Assembly: GCA_021813195.1 (NCBI GenBank)
Contig: JAKALI010000338.1
Span: 1-5,392, forward strand
DNA: 5,392 nucleotides
Direction: 5' to 3'
Source of the DNA: Pseudomonadota bacterium
GTDB taxonomy: Bacteria; Pseudomonadota; Alphaproteobacteria; Rhizobiales; Hyphomicrobiaceae
The notes beneath the pieces are model-generated. The model was not told the origin of the DNA, ran no database searches, and was given only the letters and a program-made list of their open reading frames with translations. This document shows, one piece after another, positions 1 to 5,392 of the stretch. The translations under genes and the position numbers were made by a program. Numbering within the stretch: the stretch's first letter is position 1; every line of letters starts with the position of its first letter.

Positions 1-40
1 ATGCGCGGCCTGCTGTGTCTCGAACGGCTGTGACCCGCGC
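1..40. other. Short flank downstream of trxA, no supported gene
   Basis: These 40 bases follow the trxA stop codon and run to the window edge. A 10-codon ATG-to-TGA frame on the plus strand is far too short to support. On the minus strand, the direction of the operon, I see no ATG, GTG or TTG start with a ribosome binding site inside the window. I also see no clear terminator hairpin with a T-run, so the locus may continue past the edge. Confidence 0.5.
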
Positions 41-373
41 TTAGGCGACGATGGCGCCGTTGACCCAATCCTCCAGTTTCTTTTTCTGCATGATCGCACC
101 CGACTGGCGAGCCTTCACTTTGCCGTTGTGGAACACGATTAGCGTCGGCACGGCTTGAATGCCGTACTTTTGCGTCATCACCGGGTTCTGGTCGATGTCG
201 AGCTTAACGACCTTCATCTTGCCTGCATTTTCAGTGGCAACCAGATCGAGTGTTGGCGCCATCGCTTTGCAGGGCCCGCACCATTCGGCAAAGAAATCGA
301 CGACGACGGGTTGTGAGGATTTGAGGACGACCTCCTCGAACGTGCTGTCGGTAACACTGGGGGTATTGGCCAT
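41..373 (-). CDS. trxA: Thioredoxin (TrxA)
   Basis: A 110-aa cytoplasmic thioredoxin, a general protein disulfide reductase that is itself normally re-reduced by NADPH-dependent thioredoxin reductase. The whole protein is one thioredoxin fold, within a residue or two of the usual E. coli TrxA length. The active site WCGPC spans residues 31-35, with the redox cysteines at C32 and C35 and no other cysteine. The buried acid D26, the structural P40, the cis-proline P76 in AVPT, and the glycines G84 and G92 sit at the canonical positions. There is no signal peptide or membrane segment, which argues against a periplasmic thioredoxin-like or cytochrome-maturation protein. The ATG start is supported by an AGGAG motif ten bases upstream and by the normal N-terminal length. 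It lies 108 bases after addA in the same direction, so it could be read through from addBA or have its own promoter. Which of the two applies is not visible. Confidence 0.97.
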   Translation of the reverse strand: MANTPSVTDSTFEEVVLKSSQPVVVDFFAEWCGPCKAMAPTLDLVATENAGKMKVVKLDIDQNPVMTQKYGIQAVPTLIVFHNGKVKARQSGAIMQKKKLEDWVNGAIVA

Positions 374-383
374 AAAGCGTTAT

Positions 384-388
384 CTCCT
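384..388 (-). promoter_or_regulatory. Ribosome binding site of trxA
   Basis: On the minus strand the bases read AGGAG, followed by a 10-base A/T-leaning spacer to the trxA ATG at 373. The spacing is slightly long but usable. It supports the ATG as the start. Confidence 0.65.
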
Positions 389-412
389 GTTGTCCATGTG
401 GTCGTTACGAGG

Positions 413-435
413 CCGGACCAAACACAACCGGACCA
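413..435 (-). repeat. Pair of 8-base direct repeats upstream of trxA
   Basis: TGGTCCGG occurs twice on the minus strand, at 435-428 and 420-413, with a period of 15 bases. The upstream copy overlaps the loop and right arm of the neighbouring inverted repeat. A regulator binding two half-sites is conceivable, but two 8-mers in GC-rich DNA can also arise by chance. No known operator consensus is recognised. Confidence 0.3.
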
Positions 436-441
436 CCGGTT
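426..441 (-). terminator. Possible weak hairpin after addA (terminator or attenuator)
   Basis: A perfect inverted repeat, AACCGG and CCGGTT around the loop TGGT, lies 41 bases past the addA stop. On the minus strand it is followed by GTGTTTGG, which is only a poor substitute for a T-run. A 6-bp stem is short for an intrinsic terminator, so it could equally be an operator or chance. It would at most reduce read-through into trxA. Confidence 0.2.
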
Positions 442-481
442 CGGACGATCGATCGAGACTTAAGAATGCCTCCTCAACCCG

Positions 482-3400
482 TCAAGCGGTCGAATCACGC
501 TGCCATAATCGGCACGCATAGGTGTCCAGCGTTTCTCGTGGGATCTCCATAAGCCGAGCGGCGTGGGTCCACAGCAGAAGTCCCCTCACCCGGCGTCCGG
601 GATAGATCTTTTCAACCGCCAAGCGATAGGCGGCGAGTTGGAAAAGATAAATTTCGGCAACCTGCGAAGGGTGGTCAGGTGGGCTGCGATTGGTCTTGTA
701 GTCGACGATCAACACATCATCGCCTACGAGTGCTAGCCGGTCGATTGCTCCAGCAAGCCGCATCGGGGGGCGTTTGCCCGCAGGATCGGCGAGTTCGGCG
801 ACGATGGGGACTTCGGCCTGGCTTTCGGGTCCAAAAATTGCTGAAAAAGTCGGATCGTCCAGGATTGCGAACGTCTCTTGCAGAATGCTGGCGCGGGCAC
901 TCTCTGAGAGCGTGTTGGCGTGGCGTTCGAGCAGGGCGTGAGCCCCGCGCAAGCGCAAAGGGGGTTCGATAGTGGGCAGGTATTGTAATAGCAGGTGGGT
1001 CACGGTTCCGCGCAAGAAGCGATCACCGAGTACGGGATCCACGGGCGACATGCCGGCCGGTTCGTACAATGCGGGGACAATCGGCTCGTCCTTGAGCGGC
1101 TCCCCATCTGAATCGGACTCATAGGCGGCCAAGCGCGAGGGCGCCAGCGGCAGGCTCGTTGCGGGCTCGCGTGGTGCTGGTCGCCCAACCCAGTCCGGCA
1201 GAGGTAAGGGTTGCGCGTCAGCCGCCACGGCCGGCGCCTGACCATCCGGTGGTGCCGACTGGTCGCACGTGCTTCTGTAGACAACAGGATCGGCATCGCT
1301 ACCTGCGGCCGCAAGATCTAGGGCCGTGGCGATTGTATTCCACCAGCACGCGTCGGGTCGCGCTTTTCTGCCTTCATAGCCGCACACGATCAATCGGTCT
1401 CGCGGCCGTGTCAGCGCCACGTAAAGGAGCCGGTCGCTCTCTTCGCGCTCAGTTCTCGCGAGCGCAGCCTTTGCGTTCCCGATCTGTTGCAAGCTGGTGC
1501 TACCCTTGATGGGCCAGACGAACGGCTGAGCGTGAGGCACGCCCGGCCGGATCAAGTCGGCCAGTGGAATGAGTTGTGGGGATTGGCCGGCTCTGGCCGC
1601 GCCCTGACAGGTGTCGGGGAGAAAGACGATCGGTGCTTCGAGCCCCTTGGCCCCATGTATCGTCATCACGCGCACTTCGTCGGCGCCATGGTCCATGTCG
1701 CGCTTGATTTCGGGTCGATCGGTATCGAGCGCGTGCAGAAATCCAGTCAAGGACGGCGGGGCGGTATCGTCGTACGCAAGCGCGAGGTCGAGGAATTCGT
1801 CGATCGGATCGGCGGCCTCCGCTCCCAGGCGCGCAAGCAAGCGCTGACGTACGCCATCGCGCTCCATGATGGTGGAAAAGAACTCGAATGGCGGGGCGAA
1901 ATCGGCAGCCTTGCGCCAGCGTCGGAGATCATCGGCGGCCGCAGCAAATCTCGGCTCCGACTTGGCCTGTTCGAGCAGGGATTGCCAAAGGGTGCCACGT
2001 CGTCCATGCGCCAGTTGAAACACGTCCTGGTCATTGAAGTCGAAGATCGGACTCTTGAGGACCTCTGCAAGGGCCAGATCGTTCTCGGGCAGCGTCAGAA
2101 ATTCACCAAGCGAGATCAGGTCCTGCACGGCGATATGGTCGGTGAGCGCCAGCCGATCGGCACCCGCCACCGGAATGCTACGCGATTTCAACGCGGCGAT
2201 CATGGGCGGGGCGAATGGATGGCGCTTACGCACCAGGATCATGATGTCGCCGGCTCGCACAGGTCTGCCGGCCGAAGCCAGGATCTCGCCATCCGCGAGC
2301 CATCTCCCGATCGTTGCGGCGATGCGGTTGGCAAGTCGCACGATGGGCGATGCCGCGGCTTCTTCATCCAAAGGTGCGAATGCGGGCGTCGCACTCGGGC
2401 TGACGTAAGGCTCTGGCCGCCACACTTCCACGCTGCCGGCCTGTCCCAAGCGCTTCGCGACATGCCGGATGCCCTCCATTCCCTGCGGGATGCCGGGTGT
2501 GCGGTCTGCATTGGAGAACACCCGATCGACAGTTTTCAAGACGGGAGCCGTGGTTCGGAACGAGACGTCGAGCGAGACGTGATGGAATGGGATAGCGGCA
2601 TGGCGTGCGCGGTCGGCGAGTTGGCGACCCATCTCGGCGAACATCTCAGGTGCCGCACCTTGGAACGAGTAGATGGATTGCTTCTCGTCGCCGACCGCGA
2701 AAACGGTGCGTGGCGTTTCGATGGCGCCCGTCCCGGCGAAGAACTCCTCAGCCAGAGTCGCTACGATGCGCCATTGGTCCGGACTTGTATCCTGGCTCTC
2801 GTCCACCAGGAGATGTTCGAGGCCGCTGTCGAGCTTGTAGAGAACCCATTGGGCTTGGCTGCGCGATGCCAGAAGATTACGGGTATGCGCGATGAGGTCG
2901 TCGAAATCGAGTGCGGCCCGCGCTTGCTTGGCACGTTGATAGTTCTGCAGGACGGCGCTTGCCAAATGATGAAGCGCCATCGTCGCGTCGACGACGGCTA
3001 GAGCTTTCAACTCCCGATCGAGTTCGACGAAACGAACTTGGGCCCGCGAGACGACCTCGAGCGTGGCAGGATGCTGGGCTGCGAGGCGGTTTGTCATCAG
3101 TCTGGCCCGCGGGCCACCTTGTGCAGTTATGAAGAAACCCGAGAGAGCCTCAACCCGCGAGGGGGCGTCGGGTGCTTCCGCCGCTTTCTGGAGATCATCG
3201 GCGCGGTCTTGGTCCGTCGTGGAGCCGGCCCTGAACACCTCCGCGAGTGCCGAGAGGTCACAGTCACGCAGAACCGCAGCCATTTCGTCCAAGATTGCCT
3301 CAGTGGTCACGGTGGGGCGCACAGCGAAGTGCTGACGGTACAGCGCCTCAGCCAGTGCCAGTCCCTTGGCTCCATCGTATGCTGGGTCCTCGGGTAAGCG

Positions 3401-4057
3401 CACCGCCGTCTCCAGCCAGTCACGCCAGCTGAGGGCTGCGGCGATGATATCGTCGAAGCGATCCTCGCTCGCGTAGGCGACGGCGGTATCGAGCGCGCAC
3501 CCCAGCCGACCCGCAGGATTGCTGGCAATCTGTGCCAGCACGGCATCGATCGATGCGCGGCGCAATTGGCGTGCTTGTGCATCGTCGAGGATGACAAAGC
3601 CGGGGGGCACACCTGCTTCGAGAGGAAAGCGCTGCAACAATCGCTCAGCAAAGGCGTGGATCGTCTGAACTTTCAAGCCGCCTGGTGTTTCCACCGCTGC
3701 CGTGAAGAGTGTACGCGCGCGCCGGCGCTCCTCGTCGCTGGGCGCACGGCCGAGCAGCTCGCTCAACGCCCGATCGAGTTCGGCTTCGTCCAGCGCAATC
3801 CAGGAGGCGAGCAGCGCAAAGACGCGGGTCGACATCTCCGAGGCGGCAGCCTTTGTGTACGTGAGGCAGAGGATGCGTTCTGGCGGTGTGCCTGCCAGCA
3901 GCAAACGCACCACGCGACGGGTGAGGACGAACGTTTTGCCCGTCCCGGCGTTGGCGCTGACCCAGACGGAGCAACGGGGATCCGTTGCAATCGCCTGCGT
4001 TTGGCGCGTGCGAGCGAGCGCATCGGTGAGGCTGTACGATGCAGCGGCCACGGTCAT
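482..4057 (-). CDS. addA: Double-strand break repair helicase-nuclease AddA, alphaproteobacterial type
   Basis: AddA is the motor subunit of AddAB. It uses ATP to translocate and unwind double-strand ends, and its nuclease cuts one strand ahead of RecA-mediated recombination. The protein has 1191 aa, about the family length. Helicase motifs in order: Walker A SANAGTGKT (34-42, K41); motif Ia around LTYTKAAASEM (65-75); TIH near 132; motif II DESQD (419-423); motif III GDEKQSIY (456-463); motif IV SFR (499-501); motif V TIHGAKGLE (799-807); motif VI YVALTRPRDRL (879-889). A Pro/Ala-rich linker (about 930-990) leads to a RecB-type PD-(D/E)XK nuclease: H1021, D1106, D1119 and K1121 in VDYKTN, and Q1140. 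All key residues are present, so both activities should be intact. The start chosen is the ATG at 4057, which overlaps the addB stop as ATGA and follows AGGAGGT. An in-frame ATG at 4099 would add 14 unconserved, Arg/Gly-rich residues and has no such support. Matches my memory of the alphaproteobacterial AddA family (TIGR02784), rather than UvrD or RecB. Confidence 0.97.
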   Translation of the reverse strand: MTVAAASYSLTDALARTRQTQAIATDPRCSVWVSANAGTGKTFVLTRRVVRLLLAGTPPERILCLTYTKAAASEMSTRVFALLASWIALDEAELDRALSELLGRAPSDEERRRARTLFTAAVETPGGLKVQTIHAFAERLLQRFPLEAGVPPGFVILDDAQARQLRRASIDAVLAQIASNPAGRLGCALDTAVAYASEDRFDDIIAAALSWRDWLETAVRLPEDPAYDGAKGLALAEALYRQHFAVRPTVTTEAILDEMAAVLRDCDLSALAEVFRAGSTTDQDRADDLQKAAEAPDAPSRVEALSGFFITAQGGPRARLMTNRLAAQHPATLEVVSRAQVRFVELDRELKALAVVDATMALHHLASAVLQNYQRAKQARAALDFDDLIAHTRNLLASRSQAQWVLYKLDSGLEHLLVDESQDTSPDQWRIVATLAEEFFAGTGAIETPRTVFAVGDEKQSIYSFQGAAPEMFAEMGRQLADRARHAAIPFHHVSLDVSFRTTAPVLKTVDRVFSNADRTPGIPQGMEGIRHVAKRLGQAGSVEVWRPEPYVSPSATPAFAPLDEEAAASPIVRLANRIAATIGRWLADGEILASAGRPVRAGDIMILVRKRHPFAPPMIAALKSRSIPVAGADRLALTDHIAVQDLISLGEFLTLPENDLALAEVLKSPIFDFNDQDVFQLAHGRRGTLWQSLLEQAKSEPRFAAAADDLRRWRKAADFAPPFEFFSTIMERDGVRQRLLARLGAEAADPIDEFLDLALAYDDTAPPSLTGFLHALDTDRPEIKRDMDHGADEVRVMTIHGAKGLEAPIVFLPDTCQGAARAGQSPQLIPLADLIRPGVPHAQPFVWPIKGSTSLQQIGNAKAALARTEREESDRLLYVALTRPRDRLIVCGYEGRKARPDACWWNTIATALDLAAAGSDADPVVYRSTCDQSAPPDGQAPAVAADAQPLPLPDWVGRPAPREPATSLPLAPSRLAAYESDSDGEPLKDEPIVPALYEPAGMSPVDPVLGDRFLRGTVTHLLLQYLPTIEPPLRLRGAHALLERHANTLSESARASILQETFAILDDPTFSAIFGPESQAEVPIVAELADPAGKRPPMRLAGAIDRLALVGDDVLIVDYKTNRSPPDHPSQVAEIYLFQLAAYRLAVEKIYPGRRVRGLLLWTHAARLMEIPRETLDTYACRLWQRDSTA

Positions 4058-5392
4058 GCGTCGACCTCCTCGCTGCCGGCCATGCCGGACGCCGACCATT
4101 CGGCCACGCGGGCGAGGTGGGCGTAGTCGTCGAAATCATATGTCAAACCGTGGCGCCGCACGGGGCGATAGGGGGTCGCCTCATCATCGAAGAGCGCGAC
4201 GAGAGCCTTGAAGTTCTCGAGCGTCTGCGCGGCCAGTGTCGAGGCATCGGATGCGACGTCATCCTGTTCACCGGGAGGGATACCGCCGGTGGCGCGGATG
4301 TAACGCAAAGCGATGGCGCGGCCCGCAGGAACACCGGCGAAACCTTCCGCCGCGGCGATCGCGGCCTCAAGCGGCAGTTGCGGAGCAAAACCGCTCTCGA
4401 CAGCATTCCTTTTGGGAATTCCACCCGTCTTGTAGTCCGTGATCACGATACGATCTGGCATGATGTCGATGCGATCGGCACGTGCGCTCAAGGTGAAGGC
4501 GCCGGCTGGCGCATCGAACACCAATTGCCCGGATAATTCGGTGTGGATGTGGTTCACACCCTGACGCCGGGCGGACTCCGTGGCGACGTACCACTTCGCG
4601 AACCGGCGGATTCGGGGTATCCAGAAGGCTGCGATGCGTGGATGTGTTCGATGGGCGTCGAGAATAGCCAAAGCCAGATCGACCAACCGATCGGCGCCAT
4701 ACGGTGGCAGAACGCTCGGAAACTCGCGGGTCAACTGCGATAGCGCGGCATGCAAAACGCTTCCGCGCAGCGCTGGGCCAGGATCCGCGCCGAGTCTGTC
4801 CATCGGCTCCAGACCGAGGATCTCACGGGCGAATATGGCGTAGGGGTTCTTGATGAAGTCCTCGACGCGCGAGACCGACAGTTTGCGAGGGCGCAATGCG
4901 ACAGGTGGACGAGGTTCGGGTATGGCCAGACGCGGCATGGTTGAGTGCGCGCGGCGCTGCTCGCGTGCCCACGCCAGCCAGGGCGCCGAGGGTGTCAAAA
5001 GGTTTTCCCGGGAAGACCCTGCAAGCACAGCCTTCAATCGCAAAAGCCAACGCGATGGTGCCGAGGGTACGCCGTCCACTTTTTTCGAGCGCGTGAGCAC
5101 CACTTGCGGTGCGCCGAGGAGCGTGGCGAAATCGTGCGCCTCACGACCGGTCGCTTCCTCCGGCTGCGGTAAGCCAAGGCTTGCGCGCATGGGGCGGTTA
5201 AGCCAGGGGCCGGGATCGGCCGCCTGCGGCCAGGTGCCGTCGTTGAGGGAGCCGAGAATGACGAAGTCTGGCATCTGCAGACGGGCTTCGATCGGCCCCC
5301 AGATTGCGAGGCGCGGATGCACCGGTCCGCGCGGGCGCACGTTGAGACCGGCGATGAGACTGCGGTAGAGATCGGCCCACTGGCAGATCGGA
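4054..5392 (-). CDS. addB: Double-strand break repair protein AddB, C-terminal part (5' end outside window)
   Basis: This is the C-terminal 445 residues of AddB, the partner subunit that in AddAB recognises the recombination hotspot and cuts the second strand. The frame stays open to the window edge, so the start is missing; full-length relatives have about 1000 residues. Numbering from the first complete codon (5391), a helicase-like stretch around PDFVILGSLNDGTWP (41-55) and a motif VI-like region (about 78-118) have no active ATPase signature. A RecB-type nuclease domain begins near LSVSRVEDF (171-179). It carries GSVLH (H214), D306 in ARADR, D319 and K321 in ITDYKTG, and Q338, spaced as in RecB (13 residues between the two acids). 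It ends with DDYAHLARVAEW (about 421-432). A GTG at 5340 is an internal valine codon, not a start. There is no cysteine after residue 3, so the iron-sulfur staple of Firmicutes AddB is absent. The stop TGA overlaps the addA ATG. Fits the alphaproteobacterial AddB family (TIGR02786, from memory). Confidence 0.95.
   Translation of the reverse strand, partial: PICQWADLYRSLIAGLNVRPRGPVHPRLAIWGPIEARLQMPDFVILGSLNDGTWPQAADPGPWLNRPMRASLGLPQPEEATGREAHDFATLLGAPQVVLTRSKKVDGVPSAPSRWLLRLKAVLAGSSRENLLTPSAPWLAWAREQRRAHSTMPRLAIPEPRPPVALRPRKLSVSRVEDFIKNPYAIFAREILGLEPMDRLGADPGPALRGSVLHAALSQLTREFPSVLPPYGADRLVDLALAILDAHRTHPRIAAFWIPRIRRFAKWYVATESARRQGVNHIHTELSGQLVFDAPAGAFTLSARADRIDIMPDRIVITDYKTGGIPKRNAVESGFAPQLPLEAAIAAAEGFAGVPAGRAIALRYIRATGGIPPGEQDDVASDASTLAAQTLENFKALVALFDDEATPYRPVRRHGLTYDFDDYAHLARVAEWSASGMAGSEEVDA
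4064..4070 (-). promoter_or_regulatory. Ribosome binding site of addA, inside the end of addB
   Basis: The minus strand reads AGGAGGT, a full match to the anti-Shine-Dalgarno core, six bases before the ATG at 4057. It lies within the last codons of addB. It decides the addA start against the upstream ATG at 4099, and fits translational coupling of the two subunits. Confidence 0.85.

Larger units (their letters stand above)
374..481. other. addA-trxA intergenic region
   Basis: A 108-base gap between the addA stop and the trxA start, the only non-coding stretch of any length in the window. On the minus strand it contains, in order: a GAGGAGG motif (475-469) with no start codon at a useful distance; a 10-base palindrome CGATCGATCG (455-446); a 6-bp inverted repeat with a 4-base loop (441-426); two copies of TGGTCCGG (435-428 and 420-413); and the trxA ribosome binding site. 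I looked for a -35/-10 pair. A TTGTGT at 427-422 has no acceptable -10 hexamer 15-18 bases downstream. A trxA promoter may be present but cannot be called by eye. Confidence 0.6.

Noticed and set aside
469..475. GAGGAGG on the minus strand just after the addA stop, as the ribosome binding site of a small gene
   Set aside because: No ATG, GTG or TTG lies 4-12 bases downstream. The only candidate is an ATT codon opening a frame of about 20 codons, which I cannot support.
1487..3001. A 504-codon open frame on the plus strand, antisense to addA
   Set aside because: Its codons lie in exact register with the addA codons, so it is open simply because TTA, CTA and TCA codons are rare in GC-rich addA. 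The translation has no recognisable domain, and addA is unambiguous over the same bases.
482..4057. AddA as RecB or a UvrD-type helicase
   Set aside because: The protein has a C-terminal nuclease domain, which UvrD lacks. The neighbour is a nuclease-bearing AddB rather than RecC or RecD, so the AddA assignment is firmer.
4058..4099. Upstream ATG at 4099 as the addA start
   Set aside because: It adds 14 Arg/Gly-rich residues that overlap addB out of frame. The ATG at 4057 has a full Shine-Dalgarno motif and the typical ATGA overlap.
3566..4536. Several plus-strand open frames of 160-190 codons over the addA/addB junction, and one of 172 codons at 4850-5368
   Set aside because: All are antisense shadows of AddA or AddB with low-complexity Arg/Ser-rich translations, no domain, and no credible ribosome binding context.
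5338..5340. GTG at 5340 as the start of a shorter addB
   Set aside because: The frame stays open to the window edge, and the upstream codons (for example LYRSLIAGLN) continue the AddB-like sequence, so this is an internal valine in a protein cut by the window edge.
1..5392. Phage, transposon, CRISPR, toxin-antitoxin or RNA gene content
   Set aside because: No transposase-like frame, terminal inverted repeats, spaced direct-repeat array, tRNA-like cloverleaf or rRNA segment was seen. The window is almost fully occupied by three conserved housekeeping genes.

Overview
The window is a short, ordinary-looking piece of a GC-rich chromosome (roughly low-to-mid 60s % GC by eye). Every gene supported here lies on the minus strand, in the transcription order addB (5' end cut off by the window edge) -> addA -> trxA. 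The best reading is the recombinational-repair locus of an alphaproteobacterium, probably Hyphomicrobiales-like. This rests on the alphaproteobacterial type of AddA and AddB, the order addB-addA, and a thioredoxin gene directly after addA. The order or genus is an inference and cannot be settled from the sequence alone.

From the right edge, 5392 to 4054 encodes the last 445 residues of AddB: the end of its inactive helicase-like region and a complete C-terminal RecB-type nuclease domain. The addB stop codon overlaps the addA start codon by four bases (ATGA), and a strong Shine-Dalgarno sequence lies inside the end of addB. addA (4057 to 482) is complete at 1191 aa, with all recognisable SF1A (UvrD/RecB-like) helicase motifs and an intact C-terminal nuclease domain. 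A 108-base gap (374-481) follows, with a small inverted repeat, an 8-base direct repeat and a CGATCG palindrome but no promoter I would defend. trxA (373 to 41) encodes a canonical 110-aa thioredoxin. The last 40 bases (1-40) contain no gene I can support.

AddA and AddB together form the helicase-nuclease that resects double-strand DNA ends and loads the ends into RecA-dependent recombination, replacing RecBCD in most alphaproteobacteria. The overlapping stop and start suggest that the two subunits are made in coupled fashion. Thioredoxin is a general disulfide reductase, and its link to AddAB is positional only.

I found no mobile element, CRISPR array, RNA gene or novel system. The points worth a second look are modest: the corrected addA start, the loss in AddB of the cysteines that bind an iron-sulfur cluster in Firmicutes AddB, the repeat cluster upstream of trxA, and the conserved-looking addAB-trxA adjacency.
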